The notes under the pieces were generated by a model. The model made no database searches, was not told the DNA's origin, and saw nothing but the letters and a program-made list of their open reading frames with translations. DNA of 20,905 nt from Erysipelotrichaceae bacterium UBA3379. Its GTDB lineage: Bacteria > Bacillota_I > Bacilli_A > Erysipelotrichales > Coprobacillaceae. Shown here piece by piece: positions 1 to 6,885 of this stretch. Every line of letters starts with the position of its first letter. Position 1 is the first letter of the stretch. Made by a program: the position numbers and the translations under genes. The stretch lies in assembly GCA_002359025.1 (NCBI GenBank), contig DEPZ01000003.1, positions 1-20,905 of the forward strand. Reading direction: 5' to 3'.

Positions 1-30
1 ATGGCGATTCAATCATAGATACACAGGAAC

Positions 31-199
31 TCATATAATGGAAAAGGTTTCAAAATATATTTCAAAATCTTTTCCAGTGGATTCAGAAAAATTATCAAAA
101 ATTTTGGAATTATCCAAATCATATTTTTCACCCTGTGACTGATGGTCTATTAAGAACTTCTTTAGCACTTACAAGCTTTATGATATCTTTAACTAACAT
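31..199 (-). pseudogene. Short, possibly frameshifted ORF after nuoE-like gene
   Basis: An ATG at 199 overlaps the stop of the NuoE-like gene and has AAAGGAAGAG just upstream, so translation could be coupled. It gives only 23 residues, beginning MLVKDIIKLVSAKEVLN, and stops at 130-128. A +1 shift near 131-135 opens a second stretch with coding-like composition (EKYDLDNSKIFDNF...) that ends at 33-31. I do not recognise the joined product. The start faintly recalls the N-terminus of DRTGG-domain proteins found beside [FeFe]-hydrogenase genes, but this is a guess. It could also be untranslated spacer. Confidence 0.28.
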
Positions 200-684
200 A
201 AAGTCTCTTCCTTTAAGTAATCAAGAATCAACATTTTTAAATCTTCTAATTGTTTCGTACACCCAAATACTGTTCCATCTACACTCACAACCGGTGCCAA
301 ACCACACGCACCAACACAACGTGTTGCATCTATAGAAAACAATCCATTTTCACTTGTAGAATTCACCTGACAATCTGTCATTTCACAAAGCAAATCCAAT
401 ATTGTTTGAGCACCATTGACATAACAAGCAGTACCCAAACAAACTGAGATGACATGTTTTCCTTTAGGTTCAGTAGTAAATTGTGAATAAAAGGTGACAA
501 CACCATAGACTTTAGAAATAGGAACTTTTAAAGTAGATGCAATTTTTTCCATAGCTTCAAAAGGAATATATCCTAATTCATTTTGAATTTCATGAAGCAT
601 AAGTTTCATAGGACCTTTCTGGTCTTTATGTTTTTCAACAATTGCATCAATTTTTTCTAAATACTCTTGTTTTAAACCTCCCAT
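193..684 (-). CDS. NuoE-like [2Fe-2S] thioredoxin-fold subunit (complex I 24 kDa / hydrogenase HydC-type)
   Basis: A 163-residue protein of the complex I 24 kDa family. Members carry electrons between NAD(H)/flavin subunits and partners such as NuoF or an electron-bifurcating [FeFe]-hydrogenase or formate dehydrogenase. The N-terminal helical part (about 1-70) is followed by the thioredoxin-like ferredoxin fold. The four cluster ligands are present as C82-x4-C87 (VCLGTAC) and C123-x3-C127 (CVGAC). Length is normal. The ATG at 684 has AAAGGAGT at 693-700. Partner subunits would lie to the left, outside the window, so the exact complex cannot be told; in fermenting anaerobes of this kind a hydrogenase complex is the likeliest. 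The upstream promoter holds a cre-like site. Confidence 0.9.
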   Translation of the reverse strand: MGGLKQEYLEKIDAIVEKHKDQKGPMKLMLHEIQNELGYIPFEAMEKIASTLKVPISKVYGVVTFYSQFTTEPKGKHVISVCLGTACYVNGAQTILDLLCEMTDCQVNSTSENGLFSIDATRCVGACGLAPVVSVDGTVFGCTKQLEDLKMLILDYLKEETLC

Positions 685-715
685 AAATTCATACTCCTTT
701 CATCTTATATACATT

Positions 716-744
716 ATTATATCATACGATGTAAACGCTTTAAA
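716..744 (-). promoter_or_regulatory. Promoter of nuoE-like gene
   Basis: On the minus strand TTTAAA (744-739), a 17-base spacer and TATAAT (721-716) stand 32 bases before the start codon. The -10 is a perfect match, the -35 is weak. Confidence 0.6.
730..743. promoter_or_regulatory. cre-like site (CcpA operator) in the nuoE-like promoter
   Basis: TGTAAACGCTTTAA matches the Gram-positive catabolite-responsive element consensus (TGWAARCGYTWWCW) at 13 of 14 positions. It overlaps the -35 and spacer of the promoter, a position that normally gives repression by CcpA/HPr-Ser-P during growth on preferred sugars. Site seen; regulation inferred. Confidence 0.6.
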
Positions 745-759
745 TAAGTTTCAATATTT

Positions 760-792
760 AAAAAAAAGACAATTATCTTAGCGATAATTGCC
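760..792 (-). terminator. Rho-independent terminator after the collapsed Bce locus
   Basis: Read on the minus strand: a 10-base-pair stem (792-783 with 777-768, one G-U pair), loop GCTAA, then eight T (767-760). The loop holds the stop codon (780-778) of the permease-like fragment, so this was probably that gene's own terminator. Confidence 0.8.
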
Positions 793-942
793 AATACAAA
801 CAGTCTTTACGTATATCATCACTGATAACCCATAACAAATCATCAATATGACCAATATAACAGCTACACTTATAATATTAATTGAAACAAGTGATGTACT
901 CATCACCCCCAGCAATAGATTTAACTGAAAAGCATGAAGATA
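778..942 (-). pseudogene. Probable 3' remnant of a BceB-type ABC permease gene
   Basis: One minus-strand frame, different from that of the response regulator, is open from 942 to the stop at 780-778. It encodes about 54 residues: a stretch LHAFQLNLLLGV, a strongly hydrophobic segment (SINIISVAVILVILMICYG) and a basic tail ending YVKTVCIGNYR. This layout fits the last transmembrane helix and short cytoplasmic tail of BceB/FtsX-type peptide-antibiotic permeases. No start codon or ribosome site belongs to it. The frame opens exactly where homology of the upstream bceR-like gene stops, which suggests a deletion that removed the kinase, the ATPase and most of the permease. The family assignment is from memory of the pattern and is not certain. 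Confidence 0.45.
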
Positions 943-1483
943 TCATCATTAAGACATTTCTAGAAACAGTATGTGGTCTATGTTCAAGAAGGGTTTTAAA
1001 GATAATATTTTCTGACTTTGTTAATTCAATTGTTTGATTTTTATAATATAATGAACTTCTTTGTGTATCATAATATATATCTTGTTGGATATATGTTTTT
1101 TTATCTATCTTATATTGATATGTTCTTCTTAACAATGCTTCTATCTTAGCTTTTAATAAATCAAGTTGAAATGGTTTTTCTATATAATCATCCCCACCTT
1201 GACTTATAGCCATGATTTTATCACTATCACGATGACGTGAACTTATATACATAATAGGCACTTTAGAGAATTCTCTTATTTTCACACACCAATAGAAGCC
1301 ATCATAATAAGGAAGATTGATATCCATGAGTACTAAATCAGGCTCTTTAGCAATAACCTGACAAACGATATCTTCAAAATCTTTTGTTGTAGAAACATGA
1401 TAACCCCATTTACTCAAAAAATCAGCTAATTCTCTAGCAAGACTTTGATCATCTTCAATAATCATAATATGCATGCCTTCCAT
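878..1483 (-). pseudogene. BceR-like OmpR-family response regulator, C-terminally truncated
   Basis: The receiver domain (about residues 4-118) is complete: acidic pocket E10/D11/D12, phospho-acceptor D54, S82 and K103. The wording LPYYDGFYWC and GGDDYIEKPF is typical of BceR, regulator of bacitracin and peptide-antibiotic detoxification modules (BceRS-BceAB). The winged-helix domain begins (LTKSENIIFKTLLEH, VSRNVLMM) but family likeness ends at about residue 180. The recognition helix and wing are replaced by 21 unrelated residues, so DNA binding should be lost. The start is the ATG at 1483, eight bases after AGGAGGGG (1498-1491); an in-frame start at 1534 would overlap the upstream gene and has no such site. 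No bceS or bceAB is present. It follows the DUF5662 gene by 13 bases. Confidence 0.8.
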
Positions 1484-1496
1484 CAAGGACCCCCTC

Positions 1497-2012
1497 CTAT
1501 CTATAGTTCTTATTAATGTATCGGATAGTTTCATCTAAACCATAATCATTTAAATAGTTTAATAATTCTTCTAGCATCTGTCTTGTTTCTTGATGCATTA
1601 TATAGGAATGTTTACCTCCATTATAATAAGCCAATGGAAAACTATCTCTATAGTCTTTTCCTTTATAAGTCATACTTGCTGCAATACGATCACAAAACAT
1701 TTCTAATACATAATGTTGAGGCATCTTAGCTGGTTTTAACCCATCTCTGGTAAAATCAACCCAAAATTCCCAATGATGTTTATTTCTACCTTTATGATGT
1801 AACCAAGCAAGAGAATAACCTTTATCCTCTCTTTCAGCAGAATTAGGAGAACGTGTTCCTTGATAATATTTCACACCTGTTAAAAACTCACAAGGTGCAT
1901 ATTTAGACATATCATGTAATAGTCCTTGTTTATATAAACCGATGCGAAAACATAGTTTTGCAACTTTGATTTTATGTTTTGTAATTGTACAAAAATGCTT
2001 TATTATTTTCAT
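1497..2012 (-). CDS. DUF5662 family protein
   Basis: A 171-residue cytosolic protein matching the DUF5662 family of Firmicutes, whose function is unknown. His/Asp-rich motifs stand out: HDMSKY (about 33-38) and LHHKGRNKHHWEFW (about 71-84). They suggest a helical metal site reminiscent of HD-type phosphohydrolases, but no activity is known. The ATG at 2012 follows TAGGTGAT and a good promoter (TTTACA-17-TATACT). The response-regulator gene starts 13 bases after its stop, so the two were co-transcribed. Confidence 0.8.
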   Translation of the reverse strand: MKIIKHFCTITKHKIKVAKLCFRIGLYKQGLLHDMSKYAPCEFLTGVKYYQGTRSPNSAEREDKGYSLAWLHHKGRNKHHWEFWVDFTRDGLKPAKMPQHYVLEMFCDRIAASMTYKGKDYRDSFPLAYYNGGKHSYIMHQETRQMLEELLNYLNDYGLDETIRYINKNYR

Positions 2013-2029
2013 TCTATCACCTAAATTTC

Positions 2030-2058
2030 AGTATACTCTCATTTATCTATGATGTAAA
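2030..2058 (-). promoter_or_regulatory. Promoter of DUF5662-bceR-like operon
   Basis: Minus strand TTTACA (2058-2053), 17-base spacer, TATACT (2035-2030), 18 bases before the start codon. Both boxes match five of six consensus bases. Confidence 0.7.
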
Positions 2059-2081
2059 TGTCTTTTCTTTTTTTGCATAAG

Positions 2082-2090
2082 TGTTATAAT
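2082..2090 (+). promoter_or_regulatory. Extended -10 promoter of small membrane protein gene
   Basis: TGTTATAAT is a perfect -10 (2085-2090) with the TGn extension and no convincing -35. The same TGTTATAAT string recurs before the LysR gene (8296) and the DUF2007 gene (9284). Confidence 0.55.
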
Positions 2091-2113
2091 GAGGGTGTTG
2101 AGGAGGTGGATTC

Positions 2114-2485
2114 ATGCCGATAAAAATTGATGTGCAAACAAATATCGAAGACTGTGAACTAACACTTGAAACATGTTCACAAATTATTAATATGTTACAA
2201 GAATCATATCAAAGCATTAGAAAAGAAATGTATAGCTATTTCTTAGGGAAAAAGAGTTTAAAAAGTGCTTTGATTATTGCAGGATTTTTCTTTGCTTTAT
2301 ATGCGATTTCTAATGAAATAATATTTGCATATGTTATGCCAGTGTCTGTCATTTTTGTTTTGATACTTTCAGTATCTAGTGCTGAATACCTAACATCTCA
2401 ATCAAGAAAACAATTACATGTACAGATACAACGATATATACAAAAAAGAGAGCGTCTATTAAAAAATCAAAATTTAAAGGCATAA
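2114..2485 (+). CDS. Small two-helix membrane protein, unknown function
   Basis: 123 residues. A helical N-terminal part (1-50, likely coiled coil) precedes two adjacent hydrophobic segments (about 51-68 and 71-90), then a basic C-terminal helix rich in Gln, Arg and Lys. Both ends are probably cytoplasmic. I recognise no family. Expression looks real: AGGAGGTGG at 2101-2109 before the ATG, an extended -10 promoter upstream and a terminator 20 bases after the stop. It is the only plus-strand gene among the minus-strand genes of the first 8 kb. Confidence 0.75.
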   Translation: MPIKIDVQTNIEDCELTLETCSQIINMLQESYQSIRKEMYSYFLGKKSLKSALIIAGFFFALYAISNEIIFAYVMPVSVIFVLILSVSSAEYLTSQSRKQLHVQIQRYIQKRERLLKNQNLKA

Positions 2486-2503
2486 TCAAACTACAAAACA
2501 AAA

Positions 2504-2536
2504 ACAGTATGTCATTCAATGGCATACTGCTTTTTA
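2504..2536 (+). terminator. Bidirectional rho-independent terminator
   Basis: CAGTATG (2505-2511) pairs with CATACTG (2523-2529), extended inward by a wobble pair, then CTTTTT. On the minus strand the stem is followed by TTTTTGTTTT, so it can also end the acetyltransferase transcript arriving from the right. Confidence 0.75.
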
Positions 2537-2599
2537 TCTATATAGCTTTTCAATATTCTTCTCTATCTTAACATCAACCAATTTTAAAATCACAATGAT

Positions 2600-3109
2600 T
2601 CATCTATGAATAGAATAGAGAAAATGAAGCCTGTCTCCATTATAATATCGAGTCATAAATTCATCTTCTTTACTCATCCCAATACTTTTGGCTACTTTCA
2701 TTGATGCCACATTATCTGCTTTTATTATTGAATAAACTTTATCTTGATTTAGATGTTCAAAAGCATATTACTTACATGCAGATGCAGCCTCTTTTGCATA
2801 ACCACAATGCCAAAACTTTTCCTTTAACAAATAACCGATTTCAAGAACTTCTGCATGCCTATAAGGCTGCATTGTAAGTCCAGCCTGTCCTATCATTTCA
2901 CCTGTATCTTTTAATATAATTGCCCATAAGCCAAATCCATACTTTTTATATCTTTCTAATTGCCGACCAAGCCAGGATTGAACATCGTTATCTGAAAAAA
3001 CATGTTCATAAGCATACATCACATTCGGATTTTGTAAAATCTCAGTTAAATCTTGAAAATCCCCTTGGTTCATTTCTCTTAAAAATAAACGTTCTGTCTC
3101 TAAAATCAT
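2600..3109 (-). pseudogene. RimJ/RimL-type GNAT acetyltransferase with one in-frame stop
   Basis: Residues 1-113 match the N-terminal and central part of RimL-type GNAT N-acetyltransferases (start MILETERLFLREM; central IGYLLKEKFWHCGYAKEAA). A TAA at 2770-2768 interrupts the frame at codon 114. The same frame then continues for 55 codons with the expected family C-terminus (VYSIIKADNVASMKVAKSIGM..., ending LHFLYSIHR) to a TGA at 2602-2600. Without the stop it would be a normal-length 169-residue enzyme. GAA to TAA is the simplest explanation. The first part lacks the C-terminal strands and part of the acetyl-CoA site, so it is probably inactive. The ATG at 3109 has AAAGGAG nine bases upstream. 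It follows another GNAT gene by 28 bases. Confidence 0.85.
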
Positions 3110-3137
3110 TTGTTATTTCTCCTTTACAAATTCCAAT

Positions 3138-3584
3138 TTATTGACTTCTTTTCATATACAATAAAGGATATGGATTCCCTTGTTCATCCCATTCTATTCG
3201 CTTATAAACTTCAAACCCCATATATTCATAAAATCCTTTAGCAAGAGGATTCTGTTCATTGACAGTCAATTCATTTATTGAATAATTTTCAATACCATAT
3301 TGCAGTAATTGCTTTCCAATTCCCTGTCCTCTATATTCGTTTGAAACAAATAACATGTCCAGCATTTTATCTGCAACACCCATAAAATCAACTGGATTTC
3401 CATCTTGGTTTTCTGCAACTACTAAAATTAGGACGTCTTTTAAAGCTTGGGGAACATACTGTTTAATATTATTTATTTCGTCGGTCGATAAAAATGAATG
3501 ACTTGCTTTAACAGAACTTTCCCATACATCTAATAATTTTTGTATCAATATTGGATTTCGCTCTTGTATTCGAACTATTTTCAA
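3138..3584 (-). CDS. GNAT family N-acetyltransferase, YjaB-like
   Basis: With a TTG start at 3584 the protein has 148 residues, the size of E. coli YjaB, and it resembles that protein along its length: N-terminal LLDVWESSVKASHSFL, an acetyl-CoA loop RGQGIGKQLL, VNEQNPLAKGFYEYMGF and C-terminal GNPYPLLYM. GNAT enzymes move acetyl from acetyl-CoA to an amine; the substrate here is unknown. GGGAGG (3600-3595) lies ten bases before the TTG and inside the stop region of the upstream gene. A longer in-frame ATG start at 3623 has no ribosome site and would overlap that gene, so I prefer TTG. The gene appears intact although both neighbours carry nonsense mutations. Confidence 0.75.
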   Translation of the reverse strand: MKIVRIQERNPILIQKLLDVWESSVKASHSFLSTDEINNIKQYVPQALKDVLILVVAENQDGNPVDFMGVADKMLDMLFVSNEYRGQGIGKQLLQYGIENYSINELTVNEQNPLAKGFYEYMGFEVYKRIEWDEQGNPYPLLYMKRSQ

Positions 3585-3591
3585 TTTGACA

Positions 3592-4050
3592 TTACCTCCC
3601 AAACAAGAATTCATCGAAGCCAACCATACAAAAAAATAAAGTTAATAAGCCGCTCAATAAAACCATACTTCCTACAATCATGCCACCTATAGCAGCAGTA
3701 TTATCTTGCCTATAACCATCAATATAACTATATTGTGGATCATTATAATCATACCAAACCTTAACTTGATCCCCTCTTTTGTATTGACAATATGTTGTAC
3801 CCCAATTCATTTCAATTCTTATTATCTCATCATCAACTCTATACTCATAAGTTGGAAAATAAGCTCTTTTACGATTTGTTTTCATAGAATCAATATTTAC
3901 AATCTTTCCATATGTATATGATAAACATCTATACTTCTTATCTTTTTTTACTTTAAAATAAGCGAAGCTTTCTCATAAAAGGAAACTACCTATTCCACAA
4001 AATAACAAAGGAAATAATGTTCCTACCATTATTTTCTCAAACCATCCCAT
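3592..4050 (-). pseudogene. DUF3592-like membrane protein gene with in-frame stop
   Basis: The ATG at 4050 (MGWFEKIMVGT), preceded by GGGAG, opens a frame with a first hydrophobic segment but meets TGA at 3975-3973 after 25 codons. The same frame continues without interruption to 3592: a soluble beta-rich part (TYGKIVNI, PTYEYRV, GDQVKVWYDYNDPQY) and a second hydrophobic segment (AAIGGMIVGSMVLLSGLLTL). The membrane-beta-membrane plan and the wording around VKVWYDYNDP fit DUF3592. Translation could restart at the ATG at 3885, giving 97 residues without the first helix. The YjaB-like gene follows immediately. Confidence 0.7.
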
Positions 4051-4101
4051 AATTACACTCCCTTTACATTTTAACCATCGCAAAATTTCATGAAATATAC
4101 T

Positions 4102-4161
4102 TTATAAAGATACAATCAAATGATTTGTTGTTATTGCTTTTATTTTTATATGTTTATCCAT
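4102..4161 (-). CDS. Possible 19-codon ORF
   Basis: MDKHIKIKAITTNHLIVSL after GGGAG and a ten-base spacer. Only the ribosome site speaks for it. It may be a leader peptide for the DUF3592-like gene 50 bases on, or chance. Confidence 0.2.
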   Translation of the reverse strand: MDKHIKIKAITTNHLIVSL

Positions 4162-4180
4162 AATTAAACATCTCCCTAAA

Positions 4181-4306
4181 CTAAGCTATGTCCTTAAAAA
4201 AGCCAATCAAAATAAAAGCAATACAAAGAATTAAATCACATTGGAAATACGGTATATAAATATCAATTCCAAGTATAATGATTGATTGCAATAGGCTGTT
4301 ATTCAT
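4181..4306 (-). CDS. Possible 41-residue membrane peptide
   Basis: The ATG at 4306 lies within the last codons of the lipoprotein gene (AATGAATAA), an arrangement usual for translational coupling. The product is almost wholly hydrophobic: a segment after MNNSLLQSIIILG and a second one (CDLILCIAFILIGFF) with a short FKDIA tail. No independent Shine-Dalgarno is visible and I know no family for it. Confidence 0.4.
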   Translation of the reverse strand: MNNSLLQSIIILGIDIYIPYFQCDLILCIAFILIGFFKDIA

Positions 4307-4982
4307 TACTAAAAGCAAACGAACTACTTGTCACATCAATATTCATTTTAGCCGTACCCTTTCCTCTTGTGTAATCATAGTTTGAGCCAAGCATATCATA
4401 TGCAGGCCAATCGCTTGGTACCAAAAATGATGAAGATGAAATCTTTGCATTGATAGCAAAATCATTAATATTACTTATAGACAATGCGCACGAACTTGCA
4501 TTTCCTGTATAATTTAATGTCTTATTATAATCTGACGGAAGTTTCATCGCTACTGAACTTGCTGTACTCGTTACAGTGATATTTGTATTCATTGCTGGTA
4601 GGATTAATGAACTCCCTTCACAGACAGCTGTAATAAGACTGAAGCTTTGATTAGGAATAGAGACTATAACATGGTTTTGATTTTCACTGTCTGCCTCTGG
4701 TTGATTGTCAGTTACCTTTATTTCAAATGTTGAACCATTTGTAACAGTCGTAACAGTATACTCATCTTTGTCATATTCGTAACTGTACTGTCCATCACTG
4801 GCTAATCGCACTTCCACCGGAGCACCTTTAGCAATAATTTTCAAATCATCTATATCTTGCTGTGGTTGATTTATTTCGTTTTCAGTGTTTGGCGTATTCA
4901 TTTCAGGTTCCGCTACGGATTGGCACCCTATAAGTGCAAATGACAGTATTAATCCTAATAGAATAGAAAAAATTTTTTTCAT
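4299..4982 (-). CDS. Lipoprotein with DUF4097-like repetitive beta domain
   Basis: From the ATG at 4982 the protein starts MKKIFSILLG and has a lipoprotein signal peptide ending in the lipobox LIGC (Cys at about residue 20), so it should be lipid-anchored outside the membrane. An acidic Asn/Pro-rich linker follows (to about 46), then about 180 residues of short strands rich in Ser, Thr, Asn and Val (SVAMKLP, SSCALSI, INAKISSSSFLV, DVTSSSFAF). This resembles the stacked-strand fold of DUF4097/putative auto-transporter adhesin domains, but the link is only by pattern. A GTG four codons upstream is a less likely start. No enzyme motif is visible. Confidence 0.7.
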   Translation of the reverse strand: MKKIFSILLGLILSFALIGCQSVAEPEMNTPNTENEINQPQQDIDDLKIIAKGAPVEVRLASDGQYSYEYDKDEYTVTTVTNGSTFEIKVTDNQPEADSENQNHVIVSIPNQSFSLITAVCEGSSLILPAMNTNITVTSTASSVAMKLPSDYNKTLNYTGNASSCALSISNINDFAINAKISSSSFLVPSDWPAYDMLGSNYDYTRGKGTAKMNIDVTSSSFAFSNE

Positions 4983-5025
4983 TACATCACACACCCTTCT
5001 ATGATAAAAACTTCCATTTATCTGT

Positions 5026-5127
5026 CTATATAAAATTTATATTATAAAGATACAAGCTAAGTATAGAACCAATTAACGCTCCAATCAAAAGAGCTTTATA
5101 ATTCACTTCTCTTACTTTTTTATTCAT
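5026..5127 (-). CDS. 33-residue single-span membrane peptide
   Basis: The ATG at 5127 has a full AGGAGG (5139-5134) six bases upstream. The product MNKKVREVNYKALLIGALIG... has a basic N-terminus and one hydrophobic helix with a GALIG small-residue motif (about 12-28). It ends 44 bases before the lipoprotein start, so the two may form an operon. Function unknown. The strong ribosome site makes it more credible than the other tiny ORFs nearby. Confidence 0.5.
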   Translation of the reverse strand: MNKKVREVNYKALLIGALIGSILSLYLYNINFI

Positions 5128-5183
5128 AATTTTCCTCCTAATTTTCTTATAACAAACTACCTCTTCATTTTAACCATAACATA

Positions 5184-5312
5184 TCATTGAGTTTCATACA
5201 TCATATCTGTTATAAAATCAAATGTATTGTTTTCACTACCAAATATCAATTTACCTGTTTCATTTATAACAACTATTCTATTTGGTATTGTCTTATACTT
5301 GTTAAGTTTCAT
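5184..5312 (-). CDS. Possible 42-residue ORF after mazG-like gene
   Basis: Starts ten bases after the MazG-like stop; begins MKLNKYKTIPNRIVVINETG. Composition looks coding but the ribosome site is poor. After the TGA the frame runs on for only seven codons. It may be a fragment of a longer lost gene. Confidence 0.3.
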   Translation of the reverse strand: MKLNKYKTIPNRIVVINETGKLIFGSENNTFDFITDMMYETQ

Positions 5313-5322
5313 CGTCTAGAAT

Positions 5323-5649
5323 TTACCAACGCTTCATATTTTTTCTGAATTTTTCTATATATGCAGATTTTAATTCTTTTGAAGATATCTCATAACATAA
5401 TAAAACATCATTATAATACATTAAAACATCTGCTAATTCCTCAACCAATTGTCCTCTTAAATCCACATTATGACTTGCTTCAAAGCCTCCATGCTTTTTT
5501 ACAATATCTATGACTTCACCTATTTCACCAACCATCCAAAGTAATTTATTTTGACCAACTTCCGGAGAAATACCTTCCCATTTATCTTTATATTTATCTT
5601 GTAGCATCTTTTGCATTTCTTGCATTTCATCAACTGTAAACTCATCCAT
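5323..5649 (-). CDS. MazG-like nucleotide pyrophosphohydrolase
   Basis: About 108 residues, an all-alpha NTP-PPase of the MazG-like superfamily. These enzymes hydrolyse (d)NTPs to monophosphate and pyrophosphate, often as house-cleaning of damaged nucleotides. The metal-binding pattern is present: GEIGEVIDIVKKHGG (E-x3-E) and, after a spacer, EELADVLMY (E-x3-D). The ATG at 5649 (MDEFTVDEM) follows GGGAG with an eight-base spacer; an in-frame ATG five codons upstream would place the ribosome site inside the gene. The DUF3781 gene precedes it by 29 bases. Substrate unknown. Confidence 0.8.
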   Translation of the reverse strand: MDEFTVDEMQEMQKMLQDKYKDKWEGISPEVGQNKLLWMVGEIGEVIDIVKKHGGFEASHNVDLRGQLVEELADVLMYYNDVLLCYEISSKELKSAYIEKFRKNMKRW

Positions 5650-5678
5650 TTTCTTTTCTCCCATATAATATTTTTCAT

Positions 5679-5942
5679 TCAGCCATCTAGGGTTGACTTC
5701 ATAATATGTGCTGTAATAATCGTATAACTAGACGAATGAATTGTTATTTTGATATTATCAACTTCACAATACCAATTTTTACCACATCTATAAATATGAC
5801 AGTTTCTATCCAAAATCCTATCTTTACAGTACTCAACAACATTTGATGTATTAATTTTTAAATTTCTTTTAATCCTATTAATTTCCATTTCAGTCGTATG
5901 AATTTTATCAATATGATTAAGCAGTACTTTTTTATCTTCCAT
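5679..5942 (-). CDS. DUF3781 family protein
   Basis: An 87-residue cytosolic protein. The opening (LLNHIDKIHTTEMEINRIKRNL) and the later VVEYCKDRIL, GKNWYCEVDNIKITIHSSSYTIITAH follow the DUF3781 family, common as a stand-alone gene in clostridia and relatives; no function is known. The ATG at 5942 is preceded by GAGGGAG. A fair promoter, TTGCTG (6019-6014)-17-TATATG (5996-5991), lies upstream, and the MazG-like gene follows closely, so the two are probably one transcript. Confidence 0.85.
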   Translation of the reverse strand: MEDKKVLLNHIDKIHTTEMEINRIKRNLKINTSNVVEYCKDRILDRNCHIYRCGKNWYCEVDNIKITIHSSSYTIITAHIMKSTLDG

Positions 5943-5990
5943 TATTCTCCCTCAAACTTTAAATAAAGTATTTATATGAAATCAGTAAGC

Positions 5991-6019
5991 CATATATTAT
6001 TCTATGACTTTATCAGCAA
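5991..6019 (-). promoter_or_regulatory. Possible promoter of DUF3781-mazG operon
   Basis: Minus strand TTGCTG, 17-base spacer, TATATG, about 49 bases before the DUF3781 start. Each box matches four or five consensus bases. Confidence 0.4.
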
Positions 6020-6136
6020 TAACTCTATTTCTATTAAAGTCTTTTAACTTTACATAGACTCAAATAAGCATCATTTATCATTTTTATACATATTCCAAGG
6101 ATGACATATGCATCATTAATTCTTAAATAACACTCC

Positions 6137-6688
6137 TTATTTCAATATCTCTTCTAATGTCTTTCTTACATTATGAGCAGCATCTTCTTGTATTTCTATA
6201 ATTCTTGCACCTCGACTTTTCGCCACTTCTCTTAGATCACAAGCAATAGCTGTATGATAAGAACATCCAATAACCAAAAAGATATCATCAGGTTTTAAAT
6301 CATAGACCATTTCATAAGCACGTTGATAATTTGGAGCAGGATCTCCATATAATACAGGTTTGTTGTATAATGACCATGCCTTGTCCATTTCATCATCTTC
6401 TGGTAAACCACCATGTAATTCTAATGCATCTGTTCCTGCTAATTTATGTAGACCATCGATATTCATTGTTATAACTGGTATATGATACTGGGCTAATGCA
6501 TAATGAGCATCATTAGGTTTTGCTCCATTCATATTTGCTTTTAATTGTTTAATGACTTCGTTATATTCTTCATGATGTGTATTGGCATAACTTCTAAATA
6601 GCTTTTCTCTAACATCTGGTCTTTCCATAAAAGTAGGAATATTAGACTGTTTAGATATTCCTGCTCCAGTAAATGCTATAATTGTCAT
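6137..6688 (-). CDS. Short Sir2-family NAD-dependent protein deacylase lacking the zinc module
   Basis: From the ATG at 6688 (MTIIAF, after AAAGGAG and nine bases) the protein has 183 residues. Sirtuin motifs are in order: FTGAGIS (6-12, NAD binding), TMNIDGLH (74-81), LELHGG with catalytic H92, and LVIGCSYHT (138-146). Usual bacterial sirtuins have about 235-250 residues and four zinc-binding Cys between the catalytic His and the VxFGE-like strand. Here that insert is missing: H92 is followed by only about 20 residues before VLYGDPAPN. It may be a compact sirtuin with deacylase or another NAD-dependent activity. The frame is intact. Confidence 0.8.
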   Translation of the reverse strand: MTIIAFTGAGISKQSNIPTFMERPDVREKLFRSYANTHHEEYNEVIKQLKANMNGAKPNDAHYALAQYHIPVITMNIDGLHKLAGTDALELHGGLPEDDEMDKAWSLYNKPVLYGDPAPNYQRAYEMVYDLKPDDIFLVIGCSYHTAIACDLREVAKSRGARIIEIQEDAAHNVRKTLEEILK

Positions 6689-6885
6689 ATTATTCATCTC
6701 CTTTTTAACAACATTATATCAAAATAATGAATACAAATAAATTTAAAACTTTGATAATAAAAACCGATTTACATATAATGAAAATATATTTTGTTCAAAA
6801 ACAAAACTCTCTCTTCAAAAAGTATTATCAGAAATAAACGCTTTGTATTTTTCTAAATTTCATTTTAATTATCACTAAAATAATC

